A DNA stretch of 64,000 bases from Paratinospora sagittata (taxonomy: Eukaryota; Streptophyta; Magnoliopsida; Ranunculales; Menispermaceae): positions 41,170,623 to 41,234,622 of the forward strand of contig CM069592.1 of the NCBI GenBank assembly GCA_035771175.1, given 5' to 3'. The notes under the pieces were generated by a model that saw only the letters and a list, made by a program, of their open reading frames with translations, was not told where the DNA came from and did not search any database. Positions within the stretch are counted from its first letter, which is position 1. Every line of letters begins with the position of its first letter. Below are positions 1 to 11,300 of this stretch, piece by piece. The position numbers were made by a program, and so were the translations under genes.

Positions 1-176
1 TTGTATAAATATAGGGACCTATGTACAAAATCAAATCATCAAGGAAAAATATTATTTCCCAATTCTTTCAATTTTCCACAATTTCAAAATCAAGATGTAA
101 CGCTCAAATAGAAAGTGTTTGGACATGAAGTAGCACAATGTGTTAACAATACAGAAATTTATGACATCAACTAAAA

Positions 177-331
177 AGGGCAGTCCGACACACAAAGCTC
201 CCGCTACGTGGGGTCTGAGGAGGGGTCAGAACACTTTGGGTATATTGTATGCAGTTTTACCTTGCATAGCAAAAGGTTGTTTCCACAACTCAAACCCGTG
301 ACCACCAAGTCATGGTGACAACTCTTACCAC
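177..331 (-). mobile_element. Au-type SINE copy, antisense
   Basis: Read on the minus strand this is tRNA-derived: a B-box-like stretch (GTCACGGGTTTGAG type) is followed by the Au SINE body (AACAACCTTTTGC, GGTAAAACTGCATACAATA, TTCTGACCCCTCCTCAGACC) and an end like GGGAGCTTTGTGTGTCGGACTGCC. The head is truncated. It sits in the last visible CK2 beta intron. The family call rests on recalled Au SINE structure. Confidence 0.65.
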
Positions 332-641
332 ATATATCAAATAAATAATAAAGTTATGCAAGGTATTTTATAGGTGATAATGAGATTGAGGAAGACATAA
401 ATATAAGTCGACAAAATATACATGCATTTATGACTGAAACAAGTATAAAGTCATCAAAGCCCTTAAATAGCAAAAACAATTGTGATTGTAAAAAATGAAG
501 GTGATATTTATAGAAAATTACATACTAAAAGTTTAAAGCTAGCTAAGGAAATTAAAAGAAAAAAGAAAACAATTTGATCAATATTTCAAATGAGTATAAA
601 AGTCAAATATATAGTTTAAGAAATCATATAACAAAAAGAGT

Positions 642-803
642 AGCCTGGTGCACGAAGCTCTCGCGAGGAAGGGTTGGACCACTTTTGGGTTTACAGTATG
701 CAACGTTAACTTGCATCGCAAGAAAATAACGTCAACAACTTGAACTCGTGACCACATGGTCACACAGCAACAACTCTTACCATTGCGCCAAGGCTCCCCT
801 TCA
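642..803 (-). mobile_element. Au-type SINE copy with tRNA-like head, antisense
   Basis: On the minus strand it begins GAAGGGGAGCCTTGGCGCAA, the tRNA-like head of Au SINEs with A box, followed by TGACCATGTGGTCACGAGTT (B-box region), the body, and an end like CGAGAGCTTCGTGCACCAGG. It is more complete than the copy at 177-331 and lies about 310 bases from it in the same orientation. The two differ at many sites, indicating separate old insertions. Confidence 0.75.
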
Positions 804-2109
804 GTTTAACAAATTAATGAATGAACAAATAAAATTTTTAAAGCAAGAAGAAGATGCAATTTGAAAATGAGATTAACAATTTAAGCAAACAAAATCAAGA
901 ACATAAAACACGATGGAAGATACGTTGAAACACAATATTGAGTAATTAGAAAATGTGTCGTTGATAAGTAAATTTGATAAAGATAAAATAGGTTTAGGAT
1001 ACGTACCATTCTCAAAAGTAAAAGCACTATTTTTGTTGGAGTGAAACAAAAATCAGAGTGCAATCAAAATATGAACAATAGAAAGTAGTATAATCAAAAT
1101 ATTCTATAACATCTATATATGTATATACATACATATATATATATATATATAGAATATTTTTCTTATAAAAAATGATTAGGTATGAAATACTTGGTCAGAA
1201 TGTTCAAAATAACTTAACTTTATCTTCAAAATGTATTTGATTATTCAAATGATTTCACCATTATAACAATAATTGTGGATATTTTATTGACAAGGATTTA
1301 TTTTCTAGACATTCTAAAGTTCAATGTTATTTTAATTTTAAAATAAATTTAAATACGATTGATTTTCCGAAAATCCAGAATTCATTTTCCAAAACAATTG
1401 GAGTTCCAAATTTATCCATATATGTAACATTTATACTTGGATTGACTTTTCAAAACTTTGTTTTTTCAGGATCTTTTTTTTTTAAAAAAAGAACTAAATA
1501 ATAGTTAAATTTTTCAAAGGCCAAAGAAGAATTTGATCAGGTAAAAGTTTCAATCTCTTGAAATTGCACGCATTTGTGAGATTTGTAATTGTTAATTTGT
1601 GTAAATAAAGGAGTAGATAATGATTGAAATGCAGGGGGGTTTTCTATTTAAGGGGGAGTTTATATTTTGGTGGTTGTGTTTAGCGGTTTAGTTGTTTTAG
1701 TGTGTTATAAAAATTTCATTTCTTAAGGTTTTGGGCAATTGAATTGACAAAGGGGAGATTGTAAGTTGTAGGTTGTCTATTCCAATATGTTTGGCGTAGT
1801 TTAGAACTTTAGAGTTTAACACTTTTATATTTGCAAGTTTTGAGTGCATCAACTAAGTTTGTGTGAAGAAAAGCTAGATTGAGTGTATGGAAGTAGGATC
1901 ATGTTTTTACTAAAGTTGGATCAAACATGTAAATAACTTCCTGTTGTTTTATTGGAAAAAGTAAATAATTCATAATCAAGTGCTTCCCTTTCTTTAGGCA
2001 ATGAGTGGGAGAAAGACTAGTGATTGTCATTGACCGATTGTTCTGGACACAGTCAGACTAATCCCTAGGATATAACGGAGCCTTTTTCTTGCAAGTCTCC
2101 TCGAATCTT
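804..2109. other. CK2 beta terminal intron, AT-rich, no gene seen
   Basis: AT-rich intronic sequence with an (AT)n/(TATG)n microsatellite near 1116-1151. Both strands give only short ORFs without recognisable domains. No exon matching the missing CK2 beta C-terminus was found here. Confidence 0.5.
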
Positions 2110-2812
2110 TAAATTCCCTAATTCCCACTATCGGCATTTATATGGAAATCACAAATCTCAGCTAAAGTTAAAGTGCTTGGCTGGTTGTTGGCACATAGGA
2201 GAATTAACACTATGGATATGCTTCAGAGAAGACTAGGTAACACATGTTTGTCCCCTCAGTGTTGTTTACTTTGCTACCAAGATGGAGAGTCTTCGGATCA
2301 TATCTTCTTGAATTGCACTTATGCACTTTGGATTAGGGATAGATGGGTTAACTTTTCAGGTGGGAGATTTCCTTCCCCCAATTGTCTAGATGACAGCATG
2401 TCTCTCTCCCATATCTCTATCATCACCAGCGTTGGTAAGGATGTAGCTCTTATTGCCTCTTTCGCCACCTTGTGACACCTTGGGCTGGAACGAAACAATA
2501 GAGTTTTCAATGATAGATCTAAGGAGAATGAAAGACTTTGGGATGACATTAAATTTGCAGCTAGCTCTTGGGTTCATGCGGCGTTTGTGGTTCAAGGCCT
2601 TACTCTCTCCGATTGGGTTTTAGATTGGGCTAGGTGCTTGCACCAGGTATAGGGATGGGTTAGTTGTTTTGGGTCTCATCTATGATTCTGGTTTTTTGTA
2701 TGTTTGGTCTAGTTCCTTGTGGTTGCACTTCTGGTTCCACATTAGCCTTGTACAGTTTTAATCATTCTAATAAATTTCAGTTCTTGTTTATGCTCAAAAA
2801 AACAAAAAAAAA
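2110..2812 (+). mobile_element. L1-type LINE 3' end (zf-RVT domain, poly-A tail)
   Basis: Plus-strand translation from about 2166 gives the zf-RVT region that follows plant L1 reverse transcriptase (WLLAHRRINTMDMLQRR, then CCLLCYQDGESSDHIFLNC with C/C/H/C spacing), and further on ERNNRVFNDRSK and a terminal DWVLDWARCL motif. A stop (TGA at 2473) breaks the frame. The element ends in an A-rich tail at about 2797-2812. It is a 5'-truncated, dead copy in a CK2 beta intron. Confidence 0.8.
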
Positions 2813-2939
2813 GACTAATCCCTAGGGATATGAAACTGACGTTGCAACAACCATGCATGTGAAAGATTGAGAACTTGAACCTAGGACGTCCAGTTTCTTA
2901 GTTGGAGCAATTGCCAATTTAGCAGGTTATACAATTGCG

Positions 2940-3400
2940 TAAAAAATAGGGAATTTTCTACGAAAGGGGGAAAAGGAAAGCACAAGGTACCATCTCATTG
3001 CTTGGGAAATAGTGCAGAAAAGGATGGATTGAGGGGGCTTAGCAATTGACAACATACTCACTACGAGCTACGTGTTTTTTGAGGAAGTAGCTATGGAGAT
3101 TTCCCCAAGAAGAAAATTCTCTATGGACTAGGATCATTAAAAGCAAACATGGCTTCTAGGTAAATATGGGGGACAACAGTTTGACTACGAGAGCTACCTT
3201 CAAAAGTTTGTTGAAATTCATCCACTTGATCTCCCCATCCATTTCTACTCATGTTAGATTTAAGCTAGGTAATGGGTACTCCATTTCTTAGAAGATATTT
3301 GGTGTGGAGCAACCAACTTTGCAACCTTGTTCCAACCTCCCAAGCCTTTCCAACTTCTCATCTCTTCATCACAAACCAATCTAAGCTACACAATAGGACT
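2940..3400 (+). mobile_element. L1-type LINE ORF2 fragment (region before zf-RVT)
   Basis: Frame-shifted plus-strand translation shows the region between reverse transcriptase and zf-RVT of plant LINEs: WRFPQEENSLWTRIIKSKHG, then VRFKLGNGYSI and IWCGATNLATLFPNLP. It belongs upstream of the domain found at 2110-2812, so it is a separate insertion rather than its continuation. Confidence 0.65.
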
Positions 3401-3535
3401 AATAAGGATTAAGGACTACACAAAAACACTCTCTCAGTGTGAAACAACTCTCACTTCTTAGCTTTATATTGGGCCACAACTTGTAATATGTAAAATCTCT
3501 AAAGGGTATGGTCTTAATGAGTGGCTAAGGCGATT

Positions 3536-4130
3536 CTTTTTTTTTTTAAAGAGGAAACAAGAGAAATTTATTAAAGGAAGAGAAAAGTACAAACAAAGAC
3601 ATGGATAAGGAGCACCAAGGGTACACAAAACTCAACCTCAACCAAAACCAACTAGCCCTAACTAAAAAAAGTTAGACCAACTCCTAAGCCACTGTCCAAT
3701 AGAGGGCTCCCAAACAGAATACGCTTCCTTTGAATTATCCTAGAACACTCTCTATCCAAATGGACCATACCATCGCAAAAAAAAAGAGGCAGCTCTCCCC
3801 ATGGCCCTTGAACTCTCTGACAACCTCCTGATATGGTTATGAGAGAAGCAATTATTGCAATTGTATATAGCTTTAAATAACCCGACCAAAAACTCTTCCC
3901 ACTTTTCTCAAATCCTTATAGCAAATGGGCAAAGAAAAAACAAATGCCCAATTGACTCTCCATCCTTGAGGAAAAGAATGCAACATTGGAGCCAAAACAC
4001 AACATTGGGAAGTGTTTCTACTAGAAGTCCAAGGTGCTTAACTTTTTGTGTGCAAACAACCACCCAAAAAACTTAACTTCGAAAGGAATTTGAGCTTTCC
4101 ATATAAAAGAAGCTAAAGGAAAAGGCTAGT
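3536..4130 (-). mobile_element. L1-type LINE 3' end, antisense
   Basis: Starts with a T tract on the plus strand (the poly-A tail of a minus-strand element). Minus-strand frames contain a C-terminal WSIWIERVF-like motif, a QWLRSWSNF ending, and further upstream FGWLFAHKKLSTLDF of the zf-RVT region, with several frame breaks. A typical 5'-truncated dead L1 copy. Confidence 0.65.
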
Positions 4131-4134
4131 GGGA

Positions 4135-4312
4135 AGGGCTATCTGTCAAAGGTTGGAGTGGCTAAAGGGATTCAAGAATCTTGTAATAATATACTTAGAG
4201 GTAGCTTTAGAACTTCTTGTGTTCCTTTAGCTTGCGTTCATTGCTCCTTCGCTTTTTTACCTTTATTTATATGTAATTTATGTCTATATATAGTTTCTTC
4301 TAAAAAAAAAAA
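4135..4312 (+). mobile_element. Possible LINE 3' tail
   Basis: A short plus-strand segment ending in an A11 tract (about 4302-4312), resembling the untranslated tail of the neighbouring LINEs. No coding motif is left, so the call rests on position and tail alone. Confidence 0.3.
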
Positions 4313-4706
4313 GGATGGTAGGATCAATCCCACTTGTAAAAAGGGGTAAAATATAAACAATATTAGATATTTTTGTATTACATCTTTGGCAAGGTTTGTT
4401 GTAATGAGGAAAGAAATTGGCTTTTGAGTTGATTGATTCTTGAAGATATGTGATATCAAGTTGATCAATAAAGAATTGTGTTTTATTGGAGATTAGGTGG
4501 ATTCCAAATTAACAAGAGGATTCCTGAAGATATTATTTCACTTAGTGTCTTAGATATTACTCATAGAAAATATTGCACCATTTCAACTTGATTTTTTAGT
4601 AAAATAAAGTCAGGGGGAAGAAAAATCCAACCCTTCACTTTATAATTCTAAATAATTCTATTCAAAATCTTTTTCGTTTGGGTCAGTGGTCAGTGAAAAA
4701 GAGAGA

Positions 4707-4709
<3 letters not shown>

Positions 4710-4747
<38 letters not shown>
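4710..4747 (+). repeat. Uninterrupted poly-G tract, 38 bases
   Basis: A run of 38 G follows GAGAGAGGA. Such a tract is potentially G-quadruplex forming and prone to slippage or assembly error. It sits at the left border of a stretch of higher GC content (4748-5140) unlike the AT-rich intron around it. Confidence 0.85.
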
Positions 4748-4750
<3 letters not shown>

Positions 4751-5140
4751 CTAGTTGTCCTAAGCAACTAGCATGGTGTAGCTATTGGGGCCTCTACGAG
4801 GCCCATAGAGAAGCACATAACCGACATTTAAGACCTGTTATGGGTTACCCTACATGGGGTCCTATAATCGTTGATTCTTGCTTCAGAACGTTGGGCATAA
4901 AGTAGGATAGCTCTATGGAGATAGACTATCAGACAGATAGGATAGCTCTATGGAGATAGACTATCAGACAGATAGGATAGCTCCAGAGAGATAGACTATC
5001 GGAATAGGAACAGCAACATAGAGAGAAAGACGACCCTTGCTCCAGTCCTTCCTTATGTCAGGAATGGCGGGTCAGGAACTAAGATTGCTTTCAGAGGCTA
5101 CAGTCTGACCTAAAATATCGTGCAAACAATTAAAAAAAAA
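4748..5140. other. GC-richer block of possible organelle origin with a 35-bp tandem repeat
   Basis: Composition is clearly more balanced than the flanking intron and resembles the organelle-like block at 35,195-36,660. No organelle gene is recognisable. It contains three units of a 35-bp repeat and ends near an A tract at about 5131-5143. Organelle origin is inference from style only. Confidence 0.25.
4903..5007 (+). repeat. 35-bp tandem repeat, 3 units
   Basis: Units start at 4903, 4938 and 4973 with the form TAGGATAGCTCTATGGAGAT followed by AGACTATCAGACAGA. The first two are identical; the third is degenerate (CCAGAGAG in place of CTATGGAG). No coding role is apparent. Confidence 0.85.
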
Positions 5141-5353
5141 AAAAAGGCAAAGCTAAGGACGGAACCTTTAGGTGAAGGAGTGAGCGACCTTTGGAAGGTT
5201 TTAACATGTTAAATGAAGTTTAGTAGTAGTTTGTGAAATTTTATTTCAATTTTCAATTACAAGGCAGATTTGTTAACTTTTTTTTATAAGATCAAGATAT
5301 GAATGACATTGAAATTCTATTAGAACTTTCACATATATTGTATTATAGGATAC

Positions 5354-8300
5354 TGTTTTGATATTTGCACCTTGGAAAGTAGATATCTTCACATTTGGGG
5401 CAGTATAGTTTCACAATTCCATTATGAGGTATGTCTGATAAGCTAACTGGCAAGCATGGTTGTCCAGCACACCAAAATCTAGGACATCTTCCAAAATCTG
5501 CGCTCTTGTACTTCTCATGCTGCACTTGTTTAATAGTCCAACAGATCATCAAACCACAACATTTATTTATTAATCATTAAGTGATTAAAAAAAAAAACTT
5601 ACCATAGCATTTAATCCTTTGCTAGTCAAGATAAAACGTGCATGTATGAGACCATATAGCAACTCTGCTGCAGATTCAATTTCGCTGTGTTCTTCACCAT
5701 CCAACTCGCCTCCTAGAAATTTAAATGGAGATATAACGTAGTTGTTCAAGGGTAGAAATGGAAAATTTTATTATAAAAAAGCAATAGCAAACAACACAAT
5801 CTCCCATTCTTTTTTACAGCAATAGTGAAAAAAAGGCACAAAACATGGACACGAAAGGATGGAAGATCTTCCATCGAAATCTCCCATTCTTTTTTACATC
5901 ATTTTGGAATTTCATGCCACGGAAGCAATATAAGAACAACAACATTTAAACAAATGAAAATTGCAAGTACTATAATTATGAGAAAAGTGAATGAAAAATG
6001 CATACAAGAAAAAAATGAAAGGAGAAAATGGAGAGAAATAGAGAACAAAAAGATACAACATATATTCAATGAGAAAGATAACATACAAATAAAATACAGG
6101 CGAGATATGAGCAATTGAAAACATTCATCGACTTTTGGAGAGTTTTCCCAATGCCAAACTTGTTGAACTAAAGAGTGCAGGTAATTTCAAAAAGGCAAAA
6201 ATTTGATAAAATTCAACAAAAAAATGATAAACTTCGAAAAGAGTTTAATTTTTCAATTAGAAAAAAAAAAAAAAAAAAAAAAGACCCGCAAAATTCGATA
6301 TAATTCAACAAAATTTGATGAAATTCGACTAAGAGGTAAACATGTTTTATTTCATCAACAAAAGGTAAAAGAATTACCAAAAGCTAAGCACCATTTTTTT
6401 TCTCATCAAATAACATAGCAATATAAAAAAAAAAAAGCAATAATCTAACAAGCTAACAAATTATGTAATTTTACAAGATCTGCCTTGTGAAAAAAAGAAT
6501 GGAAAAAAGTAATCAAAAGTAAAGAAAGAAAGAAAGTTAAATGAGACAAAAATTTAAAAATACATTGAAAGAGTTCCCAGAGTCATCTTTTTTATATTAA
6601 ATTTCATATAACAAGATGAAAAGGTGATACATTTAATAATAAAATAATAAATTAAACAAGGTAGGATGTCCAACTAGAAAATTATAGGTCCAGGAGCAAT
6701 TTCCCACAAATTTGAAAACCAAAACATTGAAAATAAATAAAGACAAAAAGCAATCATTTCAAATTTCGTCAATCCATTTATTAAGATTAGTTTGTTAGGT
6801 CATTTATGGATTTTTTATGTATTTAAATTGTCTATTAATATTAGTTTTTAGAATAATTACTATAAATCTAAATATTTTAGCGCCTATGTGAAACTTCTTT
6901 AAACTTCTCTAATTTTGCAATTTTTTACAAAACTCTCGACATCAAATTAAGCTTCATCCTATTAATTCCAATTTTCAAGTGACCAAAGTCTATAGAAAAG
7001 TCAAATTTTCAATCCTTGAATAAGAACAATAATAGATAAGAGCTTCAGAGAATGAATACTAACGTTACCAAGAATGCAATACAACAATAGAACTTGTAAT
7101 GTAAGAAAATATAATTAATATATTAGGACATGTGTATCCTAAATAAAATTAGACCGGTTTATAGCACAATCTTAAGAAGGATATGGATGAAGTAATTCAA
7201 AATTACCTCAAGGAAAGAAGATGTACATAAGAGGAGATTTTCACGTACATGGGGTCAAAGCGTTAAAACGAAATGGTAAGAATGACGCTAGACTGTGGAC
7301 TAAATTTAGTCATAGCCAATAAACTTGTGATAGCAAATTTAAGAAAGGGTATACCAATACGTGAGGGTCCCACCATTGCAAGGTTTGAGAAATGGTCAAT
7401 CAATATAGGCTTACCCTTCAGATGGAAAATATATATTTTTAAAATGCTATTCTAATTACAAAAAGTGCAATTACATCCTCACTTTCATTAGATATGAGTG
7501 TTTAAACATCTCAATACTCAACTCAACCGAGCCTTTTCCCAACTACATGGGGTCGACTACATGAATCCGCTTCCTCCACTCCACTCTATCATAGGCTAAG
7601 TCGACATTTAAATTACCAAAAGTTAAATTTTTCTTAATTATTTTTGTCCATCTTATTTTAGGTCTTCCTCTGCCTCTATTGTTACCATGTAGTGTTAATA
7701 AGTCACTACTCCTAACTGGTGCATGCAAAGCCCTTCGTTGTATATATCCAAACCACCTCAATCGGTTCTCTTTCATTTTATCTCCAATTGGGGCTACTTC
7801 TACCATTTCCTGAATATTCATTTCTAATTTTATCTTTTAAAGTTTTACTACAAATTCATGTGTGTAATAAATGATCTAATATCCATGCAGATGTAGTTGC
7901 TCACATATTTTTCTATAACTAGAATAGCATTGCCCATTTTTAAATAGATGAAAACACAGTAAATGAAAACATTGGGCACAACAATTGAATTTCTCCACTA
8001 TGACCTAAAGGTCAAGGGTTCAAATTCAAAAAATAGCCTATCTAATGTGAAGGCAAGACTATGTATTTGATCTCCTCCCCAAACCCCGCAATGGTGCTCC
8101 CTCACACATTGGGTATGCTCTCTTCTATATGAAAACAAGCCAAGATCAAGAACAAAAATACCAAGCCAAGACCTAGATTATGGAAATACTTCAATGTAGA
8201 CATTGAACAAAGTGTAATGTGTGATAAGATCACTAATTGTACAAAAATAAGAAAAAGATATTCTTATGGAATAAAGAGGAGAGGACCCTAAGCTAAAGAA

Positions 8301-11300
8301 ACCTAGTGGATGAACAAAAAGTTCAAACTTCTACCAAATTTAGAAGGATATGTTATAAACAAAAAAAACTAGGATTAAAAAATTATTCAAAACAATAAAG
8401 ATGCAAAAAAAATAGAAGCTAAATAAAAAAAATAAGTAATGTTGAACTCAAAGAATATGATGAGTACAAAGAAAGGAGTGATGAATTGGTACCAAAAAGT
8501 CTTATCGAAAATTAAAAAAAGAGATCAAAGAAAGATGGAAAAACAATTTTTTTTCTTTTTTTTTCTAAAAGAAACTTAAAGATAGCATATACATATATAT
8601 ATATATGAATAAAAAGGAACACAAAAGGCAAAGAAATGTACACCAATTACATCAGCTACAAAATTGCCCCACCCTCGAATCCAATCGCCTAATGCATACC
8701 CTTTTGACAAATTACAATTGGCCACCCAAAATGAAGGTAAAAGGTGTGACTTCTTCCACACTTTAACTGCCGAACAAACCTCGTCCTAAAACACGAGTTT
8801 TTTCCTCTCCTTCCATAGGGACCATAAGACTGTCAGGCATACCACCATCTAATGATCTTTCCACGAAGTTTCAATACTATTCATAAAAAGAAAGATGTTT
8901 ATATCCTCTCCTCCACTATCCACATTTGTCATAACTGGGAAATGATAGCATCGCCTACTTCACACCTCCTTGGCGAAAGGGCAACGCCAACATACATGTC
9001 CCACCAACTCCAAGCTCTGTCTACAGAGATAACACTAATGTAGGAATAAACTCATAAATGGAAACCTTTTTTGTAACATATCACACATATTCATCTTCCC
9101 ATGGGAAGCAATCCACCCCAAAAATTTAACCTTTGATGGCACCTGTGCTTTCCAAATAAAGTTCATGACTGAAAGGAGGGACAATGGGCACATTAAGGAT
9201 TGATGCATGAAAAGATTGGGTAGTGAACGATCCCGAAGACTCCTAAGGCCATGTTATCTTGTCATCTTCCTCTAACAGATGACACCCCCCAAGCAAACCA
9301 ACTAAAGACATCATATCCCTTTCCTCTCTATATGTCTACCTAGATGTAAATCCCACGATAAGGGGAAAACTTCCAAGTTCCTCACAAAATCGATAATAGG
9401 TTTATTATGGGACACGGATCATCAGTAAAGGTTAGGGAAAAGTATTTGGGAAGTGTCGTTTCCACACCATAAACTATTGAATGGAATCACAGAAAAAACT
9501 AAGTGTAAAAACAATTTTGGAAAGATGGAAAAACAATTTTGAAAAACTAGTGAATGGAATCATAGAAAAAACTAAGTGTAAAAAAATATAACAAATTAGG
9601 TACAACTAATGGAAGTAAATCTTTTGTAGAATTGGAGTAACTAAGGAAAAAAAATTAAAGAAAATGAATTGGAGTATCTTTTGTAGAATTGGCTATGGTT
9701 TATACTTTAGGGGATTGGCTCAGGGGTTGGAGTCCTATACTGGATAGTTTGTCCTTTCAATGTTTGGACATATCACGCTAAATGTATTTTTTGATTGTAC
9801 AGATTTTTGAAATACTTAATACAATATAGTCTTGTTTCTTGTCAAAAAGAAACGGAAAAAAAATTAAAGAAAATGAATAATACAAAGGTTTTAGGCCCAT
9901 ATGTATTCCTATTGAGGTTAAGGAAGTGTTTAGGGAATGTAAATACTTAAGTGGGTAGTGAGGACAACTTGTTCTCCTTGAACACTATTGTTGTAAATTG
10001 ATTACTATATTTTATCTCATAAAAAAAGGAAATGTTTAGGGAAAAATAGAGCTTTGTGGCTAACAAAACTATCTCATAAAAATTTATCAACTAACATTAT
10101 ATTTTATGAGTAAAAGACAACAATTTTACATATGGAAATAAAGACAATATTCAAAGTCGTATAAAGTATTTATGTATTAAATTCATGAGCCATAGAAAAA
10201 CAAGTTGAAGAGATTGATTGAAAATCAATTTAGAACTATAAGCATGGTTTTGGAAAATTGATTTGGATGCATGAACAATCAACCATGGAAGTTGTTTATT
10301 TACGCAAAAGATAATGGAGAGATACAAGTAAAGAAAAACCTGCATATGATTTTTATTGAGTTAAAGGAAGATAGAAAGAAATGTTACCTAGATGTATAAC
10401 AGACGGGTTTTAGCAGAAGTAGACGAAGAATAATGGAGTAATAAATAGATACACTACCTAGAAAAAGGATACATACAATAAAGTAATAACTATAATAATA
10501 AAAAATAAAGGGAAGTATGAGGAATTAGTTAATTTCTAATTACAATAGGTTTTTGTGAGAGATCAATCTTAAGCTCTTTACATTAGTTTTGGATAAATTG
10601 CCTAAACAAATTCATAATGATATTTGAAGGCGTATAATATTTGTCAATGATATCATGTTAATTGATGAAACTAAATTAGACCTCAGAAGTTAATGATAAG
10701 TTAGAAATTTTGAGGGAAGCTTTGGGCCAACCATTGAAAAGAGTATACAATTGGCATATCCATGGACATTGAATAAAGATCCTACTAGTAAGACAGCTAT
10801 TAGGCCAACCATGCTTTATAGAATAAAATGTTCCGTAATAAAAAAAATTACATTAATAATGTAAAAGATAAGATGGATATACGATAACATGTGAAAAGAG
10901 AGGATTATAAAGTCCCAATTAGAGATGAAATGAGAGAAAATTTGTCATGTAATTAGGACTATAAAGTTTGAATATTGTCAATTCCAATGTTTTTTTCAAG
11001 TTTAGGTCCTTGTTTAAACCTTAACAGATCAATTTAACTGTATGATTGATCAAGGAAAGAGTATGTTATATATATGTCTCTCTATCACAAAAAAGAGAAG
11101 ACCAAGAGGATCCCAAAGAAATTATCCACCTTCGTTCAATTCTTCATTAGAGGATTTTGCAATTTCTCTCCTCCAATGTATATACATAGTAGATCAAGCC
11201 AAAGCATTAAATCGCTAGTTAAGAAGAGCAATGCATCAATTATCAATGGTAAAAACAAAGAAAGGAGAAAACTAAAATGGCAAGGTATAGATAATTAAGA

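Noticed and set aside
4678..4905. ORF with a long glycine run
   Set aside because: The glycines are only the translation of the 38-G tract; no flanking domain and no splice or start context.
1..5300. Missing C-terminal exon of CK2 beta
   Set aside because: Searched on the minus strand for the conserved GAYFGTTFPHLF-type segment; not found, so it is assumed to lie outside the window.
5825..6124. Overlapping ORFs on both strands of about 70-97 codons
   Set aside because: Lys/Asn-rich or Phe/Leu-rich products of A- or T-rich intron DNA without domains.
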